In this document: positions 1 to 8,447 of the stretch, one piece after another
Numbering within the stretch: position 1 is the first letter of the stretch
Layout: the number at the start of each line of letters is the position of its first letter
Source: Arcobacter sp.
GTDB lineage: Bacteria > Campylobacterota > Campylobacteria > Campylobacterales > Arcobacteraceae
NCBI GenBank assembly: GCA_003252105.1
Contig: QKDL01000010.1
Coordinates: 1-64,000 of the forward strand
Direction: 5' to 3'
DNA: 64,000 nt
Notes under the pieces: generated by a model
What the model was told of the DNA's origin: nothing
Seen by the model: the letters and a program-made list of their open reading frames with translations, nothing else
Database searches by the model: none
Position numbers and translations under genes: made by a program

Positions 1-19
1 AGTTTGTTTGATACTCATA

Positions 20-137
20 TTGCTGGTGGTTATAGCGAGGTGGAAATACCCGGCTCCATTCCGAACCCGGAAGTCAAGCACCTCTGCGCTGATAATACTG
101 CAGGGTCCCCTTGTGGAAACGTAAGCCGCTGCCAGCT
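20..137 (+). rRNA. rrf: 5S ribosomal RNA
   Basis: The segment has the 5S pattern: a terminal helix formed by TGCTGGTGGT near the start and GCCAGC near the end, the conserved loop CCGAACCCGGAAGTCAAGC, and a length of about 118 nt. The flanking ATACTCA and TGAGTAT can pair as a processing stem. It is the last gene of an rRNA operon; the 23S gene would lie left of the window. The ends are approximate to a few bases. Confidence 0.93.
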
Positions 138-151
138 CTTGAGTATTTTAC

Positions 152-204
152 AAAGCTTAGTTATTTATACTTCTTAGAAGTATTCTTAACTAAGCTTTTT
201 TTTT
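152..204 (+). terminator. Intrinsic terminator of the rRNA operon
   Basis: AAGCTTAGTTA and TAACTAAGCTT form a perfect outer stem, with TACTTCTTAGAAGTA as a second inner stem. Nine T residues follow directly. It sits 15 nt after the 5S RNA, where the rRNA transcript should end. Confidence 0.9.
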
Positions 205-277
205 AGCCTTTTTTTAGTATCTTTTAATCATTTTGTAACTTTTCTTTTTTTACGTCTTATTTTAATAAGTAATTTAA

Positions 278-283
278 TATAAT
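278..283 (+). promoter_or_regulatory. Probable -10 box of the transporter gene
   Basis: A TATAAT hexamer lies 31 nt before the transporter start codon, after the rRNA terminator, so the transporter must have its own promoter. No convincing -35 box is visible, which is common in this phylum. Confidence 0.45.
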
Positions 284-314
284 CTGCAATTATTAAATTA
301 AGGGTATTTAAATT

Positions 315-1766
315 ATGTTGGATAGTAGATTTGATCTTAGAAAACTTATGAATCATAAATTGAAGTTTTCTATTACTCATTCTGTGTCGAGATTTATCTT
401 TTCACTTATAATAGCATTTATAATTGCAATTGTACCAGAATATCAATCTTTATCTAATGAAGCGTCATTAATGCTCTTTATATTAACTTTTTCTGCTTTT
501 TTATGGATGACAGAAGCAATTCCCGCTTTTGCTGTTGCTTTTCTTCTAATATCATTAGAAATATTACTATTGGGATTTAAAGATTTTAATTTTGATAGTA
601 ATTCTAAGGAATGGGTAAATTTCTTAAATCCTTGGTCATCTCCTTTGATATTTTTGTTTATTGCAGGATTTATTTTAGCAATTGCAGCATCTAAAACAAA
701 ACTTGATTTGTGGTTAGCAAAAAAAGTTTTATTTTATTTTGGGAATTTACCACATAATGTATTAACGGGATTGATGCTAATTACATTTGTATTATCTATG
801 TTTATTTCAAATACCGCAACAACAGCTATGATGATGACAATGTTAATGCCAATACTTAAAAATATGAATGAGAATAATCCTTTTCAAAAAGGGATATTAC
901 TAGCAATTGTAGTATCTGCAAATATTGGAGGGATGGGAACAATTATTGGGACTCCACCAAATGCAATTGCAATTGGTATTTTAGGAGATAATGCTCCATC
1001 CTTTGTCGAGTGGATGATTATGGCTCTTCCTCCTGCTATATTAATTATGATTTTTTTTAGGTATATAATATTAAAAAGATATAAATCGACAGAAGATGAA
1101 ATTAACATAGATAAGATTAAAAAAGTATCTCACTTTGATGATTCTACAACTACATTTACAAAAGTTCCTACGATTCCTAGTTGGAAAAAGTCCTTAGTTA
1201 TTTTAGTCTTTACAGCTACTATTTTATTGTGGTTAACAGGACCTTTTCATCATATTCCTACTACTGTTGTCTCTTTATTGCCAATTGTGATATTTTCTAT
1301 TTTTGGAATAATTGGAACTGATGATATAAGAGAGATACGATGGGATGTTATTATATTAATAATTGGTGGTTTATCTTTAGGAAATGGTGTAGTAAAAACT
1401 GGACTTGATGTTTGGATCGGAACACAATTTAATTTAGAAGGTCTTAATATATATTTGATAGTTTCTTTGTTTTCATTAATTGTTGTACTTATATCAAATT
1501 TTATGAGTAATACTGCTGCAACAAATATTATTTTACCTCTAGTTGTAGCATTAGTAAGTAGTATGGGTGATAATATTGTATCATTTATGGTAATTAGTGT
1601 TGCCTTGTGTGCATCATGTGCAATGATATTACCAGTATCAACTCCACCAAATGCAATTGCATTTTCATCTGGAAAATTAAATTCAAAAGATTTTTTATTT
1701 ATTGGGAGTTTATCTGCACTTATAGGACCAATATTTATACTTAGTTTATTAAGTATCTATTTATGA
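315..1766 (+). CDS. SLC13/DASS family sodium-coupled carboxylate (or sulfate) transporter
   Basis: The 483-aa protein is an inner-membrane carrier of the divalent anion:Na+ symporter family, which moves C4-dicarboxylates, citrate or sulfate with sodium. The family's internal duplication is visible: each half has a Ser-Asn-Thr motif (SNTATTAMMM near residue 164, SNFMSNTAATN near 397) and a Pro-Pro-Asn-Ala-Ile motif (GTPPNAIAIG near 213, STPPNAIAFSSG near 446). These form the substrate and sodium sites. About eleven hydrophobic segments are present. An AAGGG Shine-Dalgarno precedes the ATG. The family is clear; the substrate cannot be told from sequence alone. The gene stands alone, and its last 10 bases overlap the converging next gene. 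Confidence 0.88.
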   Translation: MLDSRFDLRKLMNHKLKFSITHSVSRFIFSLIIAFIIAIVPEYQSLSNEASLMLFILTFSAFLWMTEAIPAFAVAFLLISLEILLLGFKDFNFDSNSKEWVNFLNPWSSPLIFLFIAGFILAIAASKTKLDLWLAKKVLFYFGNLPHNVLTGLMLITFVLSMFISNTATTAMMMTMLMPILKNMNENNPFQKGILLAIVVSANIGGMGTIIGTPPNAIAIGILGDNAPSFVEWMIMALPPAILIMIFFRYIILKRYKSTEDEINIDKIKKVSHFDDSTTTFTKVPTIPSWKKSLVILVFTATILLWLTGPFHHIPTTVVSLLPIVIFSIFGIIGTDDIREIRWDVIILIIGGLSLGNGVVKTGLDVWIGTQFNLEGLNIYLIVSLFSLIVVLISNFMSNTAATNIILPLVVALVSSMGDNIVSFMVISVALCASCAMILPVSTPPNAIAFSSGKLNSKDFLFIGSLSALIGPIFILSLLSIYL

Positions 1767-2113
1767 TTTAAACTTGTAGATTCTTCTATTATAATTTTTC
1801 CACATACCTCTTTTATTTCACCTATTTTAAATAGTGTTTTTTCTTTTTTGTCTGTTATAAAAATATCAAAACGCATTTGTTTCATTGTAAAAAATCTACA
1901 GGTATCTTCATCATATATAAAAAACATTTTTCCTTTACAGTGTTGTATAAATTGTAAATTTGTATTAAAGCGTGTCAATCCTAAGTGTTTTTGAGATGGT
2001 GTTTTGACAATACAGTATCCCTCTTTTGAATAAAAGTCGGGCTTTAATATATTTTGAGCTAAAAGTGTTTTACTCATAAAAAGTAAAAATAGTATAATGG
2101 ATAAATTTTTCAT
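1757..2113 (-). CDS. Small exported protein of unknown function
   Basis: This 118-aa protein begins with a typical Sec signal peptide (MKNLSIILFLLFMSKTLLAQ), so it should be periplasmic or secreted. The mature part is about 98 residues, basic, with Cys residues near positions 34, 59, 72 and 103 that could form disulfides. I do not recognise the family. It converges on the SLC13 transporter and starts in the AT-rich gap opposite the next small gene, so it is probably a single-gene unit. Confidence 0.6.
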   Translation of the reverse strand: MKNLSIILFLLFMSKTLLAQNILKPDFYSKEGYCIVKTPSQKHLGLTRFNTNLQFIQHCKGKMFFIYDEDTCRFFTMKQMRFDIFITDKKEKTLFKIGEIKEVCGKIIIEESTSLNHK

Positions 2114-2138
2114 AACAAAAATATTTTAGCCTCCTAAA

Positions 2139-2166
2139 TTGATAATAGAATTGTTTATAGTATAAT
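2139..2166 (+). promoter_or_regulatory. Sigma-70-type promoter of the 64-aa membrane protein
   Basis: TTGATA and TATAAT hexamers are separated by 16 bp and lie 27 bp before the start codon. Confidence 0.6.
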
Positions 2167-2192
2167 ACACTTTTTTAATAAGGACTAATTTA

Positions 2193-2387
2193 ATGTTAAT
2201 TCAAGTAATTATATTTTTTATTATAGGATTTGTAATACCAAAGTTTATCGTAGATAAAAAAAAGGCATTTATTTTAATGGCTACAATTGCAATAGTTTGG
2301 GGAGTTGTTTATGCTCCAATGTGGGGGCTTGTAAGTTTAGGTGAAATGTTATTTGGGTATTTTGTATTTAAATTTACTAAAGATTGA
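2193..2387 (+). CDS. Small integral membrane protein of unknown function
   Basis: This 64-aa protein is almost entirely hydrophobic, with two or three membrane segments (residues about 2-18, 25-41 and 46-60). A TTGATA/TATAAT promoter and an AAGGA ribosome-binding site precede the ATG, which supports it as a real gene. It is the last chromosomal gene before the integrative element; on the ancestral chromosome it converged on rpsU. Function unknown. Confidence 0.6.
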   Translation: MLIQVIIFFIIGFVIPKFIVDKKKAFILMATIAIVWGVVYAPMWGLVSLGEMLFGYFVFKFTKD

Positions 2388-2401
2388 AAAAAAGTAGAAA
2401 T

Positions 2402-2430
2402 AAAAAAAGGCCAGTTAAAAAACTGACCTT
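2402..2430 (-). terminator. Stranded ancestral rpsU terminator
   Basis: Read on the minus strand, GGTCAGTT and AACTGGCC pair around a TTTT loop (one G-U pair) and are followed by seven T residues. It lies only 4 bp outside the attL copy of the rpsU 3' end and faces as an rpsU terminator should. The inference is that it ended rpsU transcripts before the element inserted. It now has no cognate gene. Confidence 0.75.
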
Positions 2431-2434
2431 CTGG

Positions 2435-2472
2435 AAATAACGAATTACTACAGTCTAGATTCGTATCTTCTA
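2435..2472. repeat. attL: 38-bp copy of the rpsU 3' end
   Basis: Identical over 38 bp to 28972-29009. It contains the codons for the last residues of S21 (RRYESRL and stop, minus strand) but no gene body continues from it. The flanking bases differ on both sides, which fixes the repeat limits. Confidence 0.95.
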
Positions 2473-2526
2473 GAAGTCCAGTATTTGCAATTTTAAACAA
2501 ACCTTTTTAATCCTTCTCAATGGCCC

Positions 2527-2555
2527 TTGTATTAGGCTTTATAGTATGTTATAAT
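2527..2555 (+). promoter_or_regulatory. Probable integrase promoter
   Basis: TTGTAT and TATAAT hexamers stand 17 bp apart, about 80 bp before the integrase start and just inside attL. The 22-bp repeat at 2598-2619 falls between this promoter and the start codon, so protein bound there could repress the gene. Confidence 0.55.
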
Positions 2556-2597
2556 GTTTCAACATAATTATCAAACTTTTGCAGTTTTTAACATAAA

Positions 2598-2619
2598 TGG
2601 TTATACCGTTAGTTAACTT
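2598..2619 (+). repeat. 22-bp terminal direct repeat, left copy (candidate integrase or Xis arm site)
   Basis: Identical to 28889-28910 at the other end of the element, in the same orientation, and separate from the att core. It lies 125 bp inside attL; the right copy lies 61 bp inside attR. Such paired sub-terminal repeats are typical of arm-type sites for tyrosine integrases; that role is inferred here. Confidence 0.7.
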
Positions 2620-2633
2620 ATTTGGAGATAAAT

Positions 2634-3818
2634 TTGGAAAATATAGATATGTCAAAAAAATTAAACAGTATTAAAAAAAACCCAAAAATAAAAAGTAAAA
2701 AATTTACAGGAGTATACTATCAAAATATTCTTACTAATGGAAGAATAGATAAAAACTTTTTTTTTACATTTAAAGATAAAAATGATTTAAATCAAAATGG
2801 ACAACCAAAATTAAAATGGGTAAAAGTTGGAAAAGAATCTAATGGCATAAATTTAGAAATTACAAATAGAGAAAGAAATTCTCAAATTAGTAAAATGAAT
2901 AGTGGTAAAGATATTACATTAGTTGCAAATAAAAAAAATAAGAAAAAAGAGTTATTAAAGTTTCAAATTCTTGCAGAAAGATATTTTTTAGATAAACAAA
3001 TTACTAAATATAGAGTAAATAGATATAATAATCATATTAAAGGAATTTTTGGACATTTAGATGCTCTAACAATTACAAAAAAACAAATAAAAGATTTTCT
3101 TAATAATTATGCAGTAGTAAATGAACCTGCAACAGTTAATGCAATAAGAGAAATTATAACTGCAATATTTAATCATTCCATAAAAGAGTATGATTTAGTA
3201 ATAAGTAACCCCTGCACAGGAATTCCAAGACTTAAAACAGATAATGAAAGAGAACGATATTTATCATCAGAAGAGATAAAACTACTATTAGATATTTTAA
3301 TGGATAATAAACCAATATGGTTAACAGTTAAACTATCATTATCTACAGGTGCAAGAATAATGAGTATAATTGATTTACAAAAAAAAGATTTAAATTTAAA
3401 TGTAGGGACAGTAACTATTAAGAATTTTAAAACAGGTTCAACTTATAAAGGTTTTTTACAAACAGACTTGATTGAGTTTTTAAAAGAATATACAAGTAAA
3501 ATGAAAATGAATGATTACCTTGTAAGTATCAATTGTGGAGAGAAAGCAACTTTTAAAAATATACAGTGGAGAATTAAACCAATATTAGACAAACTATTTA
3601 ATACAGAACTAGATGCAAATGATAGAAAAAATAGAGTAGTAATTCATACCTTCAGACATACATTTGCTTCTCATTTAGCTATTAATGGTACACCAATTTT
3701 TACAATTCAAAAACTTATGGATCACTCAAAAATAGAACAAACTTTGAGATATGCAAAACTTGCACCAGATAGTGGTAAAGATGATGTTGAAAAACTTTAT
3801 TTAAGAAAGTATAGTTAA
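2634..3818 (+). CDS. int: Tyrosine recombinase (integrase) of the element
   Basis: The protein cuts and rejoins DNA at the att sites to insert or excise the element. The C-terminal catalytic domain has the full set of residues (track numbering): R245 in STGARIMS, a candidate Lys near 267-270, H342-x-x-R345 in HTFRH, H368 in MDHS and the nucleophile Y377. The N-terminal half holds an arm-binding-like region and a core-binding SAM-like region (about 110-190). The track start (TTG 2622) is too early: GGAG at 2624-2627 sits 6 nt before a TTG at 2634, which I take as the start (394 aa). An ATG at 2649 is a weaker alternative. The gene reads inward from attL, and the neighbouring rpsU-derived repeat is its likely target. 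Confidence 0.92.
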   Translation: MENIDMSKKLNSIKKNPKIKSKKFTGVYYQNILTNGRIDKNFFFTFKDKNDLNQNGQPKLKWVKVGKESNGINLEITNRERNSQISKMNSGKDITLVANKKNKKKELLKFQILAERYFLDKQITKYRVNRYNNHIKGIFGHLDALTITKKQIKDFLNNYAVVNEPATVNAIREIITAIFNHSIKEYDLVISNPCTGIPRLKTDNERERYLSSEEIKLLLDILMDNKPIWLTVKLSLSTGARIMSIIDLQKKDLNLNVGTVTIKNFKTGSTYKGFLQTDLIEFLKEYTSKMKMNDYLVSINCGEKATFKNIQWRIKPILDKLFNTELDANDRKNRVVIHTFRHTFASHLAINGTPIFTIQKLMDHSKIEQTLRYAKLAPDSGKDDVEKLYLRKYS

Positions 3819-4414
3819 TTTTTTATCAAAGTTGCTGTGAAACTTAGATTTTCAATTTTTTTATCTTCTGGAACCATAAGTATTGTTGAGTATTTTGTTT
3901 CCTTTTCAGTGATAACTTCAATATTATAAATACCTGGGTAAAGGTCAATATAATTATCTAGGTGAAATTTTTCATTATCAATATCAATTTTATTTCTTTT
4001 AATATCTTTAATTGTTATATTAACTGTTTTTTCTGGAGAACTATCATTTAATTTAAAACTTACACGTTTAATAACACCTAATAAGAAATCAATATTCCTT
4101 TCACTCATACCCATAGCTTGGTAGTTTTTTCTCATTTCTATATCCGAAAAGACTCCTTCTTGTATATAAAGTTTAACTGTTTTTGATGGAAGTTTACTTT
4201 GTTCTTCTTTTGAAAGGTTACTGTAGATTGATAATTTGACTGTTTCTTTTTTAGAATCTTTATATTGGCTAGTAAACTTTTTTACTAGGTCAATTACATT
4301 TCCATAGCCTGTTAAAAAAGGTACTACCGTTGCTAAAAAACTTAATATACTAGTGAATATAATAACTTTTCCAATGATGGTATTAGTAAACTTTTTTATT
4401 TTTTCAAGTATCAT
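3815..4414 (-). CDS. Membrane-anchored protein of unknown function
   Basis: This 199-aa protein has a short basic N-terminus, one clear membrane span (about residues 14-35) and a hydrophilic remainder. Residues about 115-199 are beta-rich and look like a compact extracytoplasmic or cytoplasmic domain; orientation is uncertain. I do not recognise a family. The gene converges on the integrase (4-bp overlap at the ends) and is divergent from the 373-aa gene, so it has its own promoter in the 134-bp gap. It may be cargo or a transfer/immunity factor; this is not supported by any motif. Confidence 0.6.
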   Translation of the reverse strand: MILEKIKKFTNTIIGKVIIFTSILSFLATVVPFLTGYGNVIDLVKKFTSQYKDSKKETVKLSIYSNLSKEEQSKLPSKTVKLYIQEGVFSDIEMRKNYQAMGMSERNIDFLLGVIKRVSFKLNDSSPEKTVNITIKDIKRNKIDIDNEKFHLDNYIDLYPGIYNIEVITEKETKYSTILMVPEDKKIENLSFTATLIKN

Positions 4415-4548
4415 TAGTATCCTTTTTTATTTGATATTTTAGATATAAGATTTAAGTAAATAAATTATAATATTATGATGAAAATTTACTAAGTATTTAG
4501 TTAAGTATATTATAGTAAATAATTTAATTATTAGCCTGGAGATTTATA

Positions 4549-5670
4549 ATGAGTAAATATTTATCTAGAAGTGATGAGATATATAAAGAAATCGAAAGTT
4601 TTGAAAAATATGAATTAACTCATTGTATTGCCTATGAAATGGGAATCAGAAATGAAGAAGTAAAAAAAATCATTAACATATTGGATGATTTAACTTATCT
4701 TAATAAAAATGTTGAAAAGAATAATTTTTTTAATGAGTTTGAAGATAGAAATTTATGGATTAGTATGTTTATTGACATATTAAAAGAATATGATGTATAT
4801 AAATGTTACACATCAGATATAGAGGATATAGATAATATAAATATAAATACATCTTATTCAATAGTTAATAAATTAAAAATGGAATTGGAAGAGAACTATT
4901 TTATTCCGTATGATGGTAGATCAGTTATACTTGAAGGGATGGAAGATGAAATAAATTTAAGTAACTACTTTGAACCTGACAGTTCTCAAAGTCGCCATAT
5001 TAATGAAATTCTTTCAGATAATTCAAAAGACTATTATAAAGATTCTTATAGTGTAGTTGACGGTTATGAAGTATATCAAGGTGCGTATGATGGAGATAAA
5101 AATTTTAACTTCAATAAAATATATCCAAATTTTAAAAGACCTTTGAGAACTTTTAACCAAATGGAATTCCCTATAAACATTTCTTTACCAAAAGAAGAAA
5201 TATTAGCTTATATTGAAAAAATAAAAGATAATTACGATAATAAAAGTTCATCCATTAAAAATATTTTTGAACTATTAGAAGAAGATATCAATATAGATAC
5301 AATCGATTATAAAAATATGTCTGCAAAAGAGTGGGCAGATTGTTTATATATATATGATTACTATAAAGAAAATTTTGAAATATCAAGTAGTATAAAGAAA
5401 GATATTGTAGAAGATATTCAGTTTAAACTTACAAAATATAATGGATTAAAAATAAGAAAAGAAGTAAAAGAAATAAAAAATAAAAAAGATACAAAATATA
5501 AAATAGTTTCTTATGCAGATTATATTAGGAATCATTGTATTGATGACATTGAAGACCTTGATGATGATAAACATTATTATTCATCTAAGACAATTTCTCA
5601 ACGTAATCAATTAATGAAAAAACTTATTGAAGGGAAAAATCCTAAATATAAGGTTTTAGTCTCAAAATAG
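4549..5670 (+). CDS. Hypothetical acidic protein of the element
   Basis: This 373-aa soluble protein is rich in Asp, Glu, Lys, Asn and Tyr. No membrane span, signal peptide or nucleotide-binding motif is visible. A CTGGAG ribosome-binding site lies 10 nt before the ATG, and codon use matches the rest of the element. It precedes the excisionase-like gene by 83 bp in the same direction and could be part of the excision, replication or control module. I cannot name a family. Confidence 0.6.
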   Translation: MSKYLSRSDEIYKEIESFEKYELTHCIAYEMGIRNEEVKKIINILDDLTYLNKNVEKNNFFNEFEDRNLWISMFIDILKEYDVYKCYTSDIEDIDNININTSYSIVNKLKMELEENYFIPYDGRSVILEGMEDEINLSNYFEPDSSQSRHINEILSDNSKDYYKDSYSVVDGYEVYQGAYDGDKNFNFNKIYPNFKRPLRTFNQMEFPINISLPKEEILAYIEKIKDNYDNKSSSIKNIFELLEEDINIDTIDYKNMSAKEWADCLYIYDYYKENFEISSSIKKDIVEDIQFKLTKYNGLKIRKEVKEIKNKKDTKYKIVSYADYIRNHCIDDIEDLDDDKHYYSSKTISQRNQLMKKLIEGKNPKYKVLVSK

Positions 5671-5753
5671 AAAAAACTACCTCTTCTTTTTTTCCAAGCA
5701 CAAAAATTTTCAAAATATTACAATTCTCCTATAACTTTGAAAAGGAGAATCAA

Positions 5754-5954
5754 ATGTCTACAATACTAGAACAATTACAACAAAGACATAAAAAAACATT
5801 GTTATCAAAAAAAGAGGCTGCTAAAGAATTGAGTATTTCAGAAGCAACATTGGATAGAATCAGAAAGACTGGAGAAATAAAAGCTAAAAAAATTGGTGGT
5901 GGTATTTTTTTCACAATAAATGAAATATCTTCATTCTTAGGAGATTTAGGGTGA
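5754..5954 (+). CDS. Excisionase-like helix-turn-helix DNA-binding protein
   Basis: The 66-aa protein has the MerR/excisionase-type winged-helix pattern: LLSKKEAAKELSISEATLDR (residues about 16-35), then a short wing (KAKKIGGGIFF) and a final helix. Such proteins bind att arms and direct excision, or act as small regulators. AAGGAG lies 8 nt before the ATG. Its stop overlaps the GTG start of the ATPase gene by 4 nt, so the two are translationally coupled; it may control the transfer module as well as excision. Confidence 0.75.
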   Translation: MSTILEQLQQRHKKTLLSKKEAAKELSISEATLDRIRKTGEIKAKKIGGGIFFTINEISSFLGDLG

Positions 5955-8425
5955 AAAATACTACTTTGTCATTAAACGAGATTTATATAAATATATTTCC
6001 TCAAATAGGTATAATTTTAGAAGATAATGGTTCAATTTCTATTATTCAAGATAATAAGAAAGAGTTAGTTACTTATAATAAAAAACCATTAATGATGAAA
6101 AACAATGCTATAAATTGTATTTCATTTAATCCTACTACATTAAAGTATAATTGCACTTGTCATATGCTAGAAAATCAAATACTTAAAACTCTTTCATCAA
6201 AAATAAATCTATTATTTATATACTTGATAAAATCTATAATAGATAAGAATCTAATAGAAGAATCTAATACAGAGTTGAATGATCTTGTACTTAGATTATA
6301 TGAGAATAACATTGATTTTGAAGAAGAAAGTATAGATAAAGAAATTTTAGATAAATGGACTGAAATTTATAATATCTTAGAGAATCAAGAATCTAAAAAT
6401 TTATTAATAAAGTTTAATTTTTTTAATACACCAGCCTTTATTAATAGGCCAGAGCATATTAATAATGATGAGTATAATATTGGGGATGATGATATAGTTA
6501 AGTTTTCTTCTCTTCAACCATTTATTAAAGTTACATTTCCACTTTATGAATTATTAGAAGAAGTAAGTGATAATAAATTGTTAGGGCTGACCATTGAAGA
6601 TAAATATACCAGAATATTTAAGTCAATATATGAATATCTTTTTAAAGATATTCATGTAAACAATAGTCATATTTATCCTGAATGTTTTATGTTAAAGGAC
6701 TTTATAAATGATAAGAAATATAAATCAAAAAAGTATACAATTATATCTTGCTATCCAATACGTAGAGCCAAATCATTACTATTATTACGTACATTTGTAA
6801 GTTTAGCAAATAAAATTGATATTTTGTTAAATAGAATTTTATTTCTAGACGAAATAAAAATAGAAAATGAAATGTTTAATTTGTCAATTCCTGAAGAACT
6901 AGTCAAAAACTTTGAAGAAGAAAATGAATATTCAAATGATTGTGAAGATGAAGAAGACTTACGCAATGAGATAAAAAAGATAAATATAGTAAATATTAAG
7001 ATATTGAATAATAACTTGAATAATATAGGCATTAAGAAAAATGATTTAGGATTGCTTTCATATTTGAACAAAAAGAATAGAAATTTTAATAAAAAAAGAA
7101 GACTAACACTTTTTGATGCACCTAATATTGATAATCTAATAACTTTAGATCCTAAAATATTGTTAGATCCTGATAAAGAAGATTTTAATGAATTCATTCC
7201 AAAAGAGGAAAGATTAAATCATACTTTATCTCTAGGAGCATCAGGGACAGGCAAATCTGAACTTATCAAAACATTGCTATACAATGATATTCAAAAAAGT
7301 GAATCAAGTATAGTTCTTTTAGATCCTCATGGAGATTTAGCCTTTGAAGTCAGTAGGATGATTAAAGAAAAGAAAAGATTGATATATATTGACTTAGATA
7401 TTTGTAAAGATAAAATATTTACTATAAATCCTTTTGACATTAAAAGTAAGGATGAAAGTGTTATTTCAACTATGACACAAGAATTGTTAAGTGCTTTAGA
7501 AGTTGGACTTGATATTGAATGGTCAAATAATATGGAGGCAATATTAGAGCCTTGTATTTCAACACTATTAAGAAAAGGTGATACAGATTTATATGAACTT
7601 CAAAGATTTATGGAAGACAGTAAAAATGAAGATTTGGTTGAGTTAGGTAAAAAAAGTCCAATAAAAGGACATAGAGAGTTTTTTTATAGTTATTTTAAAA
7701 AAGAAAAATTTACAGTTTCAAAAGATGCAATTGCTATAAAACTTCAAGTATTATTAAATAATCCAACTTTATCAAATTCAATTACAGGAAAAAGCACTAT
7801 TGATTTGGAAAAAGAGATTAATACTAAAGGGAAAGTTATTATATTTAAATTGTCAAAAGGAAAAATGAAAAAAGCATTTAACCTTTATAATAAATTAATA
7901 ATGGCAACAATCCAAGGGATAGTATTAAGAAGAGCAAATATATCAAAAGATTTAAGAACTAGTACACATCTTTATATAGATGAATTTAAAAATTTTATAG
8001 GTTCTACTATCGAAGAAATTTTAACAGAATCTAGAAAGTATAAACTTTTCCTAACTTTTGCAAATCAATCACTATCTCAAATTGATAAGAGATTAAGAGA
8101 TATTGTTCTAAGTAATACAAACATAAAAATTATTGGTAAAAATTCAAATGAAAACCTTAGATTAATGGGTAAGGAAATACAAGTGGATATTAATAAGTTA
8201 GAAAATTTGAATAGAGGTGAGTTTTTTCTGAAAGTAGGTACTAGTGAATCTATCAAAATACAAAATACAGACAAGTTTATTGGGGATAAAGCAGTTATTA
8301 ATAATAGTTTGTGGGAAGAGTATTTAGAGTATCAGTTTAAAAACTATTATAGAAATATAGCTGATGAGAATAATCAATTAGAGCTTAAGGAAAAAAATCT
8401 GAAGCCATTACTAGAAGACTTTTAG
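5951..8425 (+). CDS. HerA/VirD4-like DNA-pumping ATPase (coupling-protein-like)
   Basis: The 824-aa protein has a large unassigned N-terminal region (about 1-400) and a C-terminal RecA-fold motor of the FtsK/HerA/VirD4 group. It shows Walker A GASGTGKS at residues 429-436, the typical LLDPHGDLA strand just after, Walker B LYIDEFKNF near 675, and a TraG/TraD-like C-terminal part (NQSLSQIDKRLRDIV, then a GEFFLKVG strand). Such hexameric motors move DNA during conjugation or partition. No N-terminal membrane anchor is obvious, so a cytoplasmic HerA-type role is possible. Start: GTG at 5951, with AGGAG 7 nt before it, overlapping the upstream stop. The replication-relaxation-like gene follows 22 bp later. 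Confidence 0.8.
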   Translation: MKNTTLSLNEIYINIFPQIGIILEDNGSISIIQDNKKELVTYNKKPLMMKNNAINCISFNPTTLKYNCTCHMLENQILKTLSSKINLLFIYLIKSIIDKNLIEESNTELNDLVLRLYENNIDFEEESIDKEILDKWTEIYNILENQESKNLLIKFNFFNTPAFINRPEHINNDEYNIGDDDIVKFSSLQPFIKVTFPLYELLEEVSDNKLLGLTIEDKYTRIFKSIYEYLFKDIHVNNSHIYPECFMLKDFINDKKYKSKKYTIISCYPIRRAKSLLLLRTFVSLANKIDILLNRILFLDEIKIENEMFNLSIPEELVKNFEEENEYSNDCEDEEDLRNEIKKINIVNIKILNNNLNNIGIKKNDLGLLSYLNKKNRNFNKKRRLTLFDAPNIDNLITLDPKILLDPDKEDFNEFIPKEERLNHTLSLGASGTGKSELIKTLLYNDIQKSESSIVLLDPHGDLAFEVSRMIKEKKRLIYIDLDICKDKIFTINPFDIKSKDESVISTMTQELLSALEVGLDIEWSNNMEAILEPCISTLLRKGDTDLYELQRFMEDSKNEDLVELGKKSPIKGHREFFYSYFKKEKFTVSKDAIAIKLQVLLNNPTLSNSITGKSTIDLEKEINTKGKVIIFKLSKGKMKKAFNLYNKLIMATIQGIVLRRANISKDLRTSTHLYIDEFKNFIGSTIEEILTESRKYKLFLTFANQSLSQIDKRLRDIVLSNTNIKIIGKNSNENLRLMGKEIQVDINKLENLNRGEFFLKVGTSESIKIQNTDKFIGDKAVINNSLWEEYLEYQFKNYYRNIADENNQLELKEKNLKPLLEDF

Positions 8426-8447
8426 TAGAAGGGGGGATAAAATAAAA

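Noticed and set aside
2309-2500. Minus-strand ORF of 63 aa spanning attL
   Set aside because: It runs through the stranded terminator and attL in a frame different from S21 and has no ribosome-binding site; a shadow.
6751-7197. Minus-strand 148-aa ORF
   Set aside because: Ser/Phe-rich antisense shadow of the HerA-like gene.
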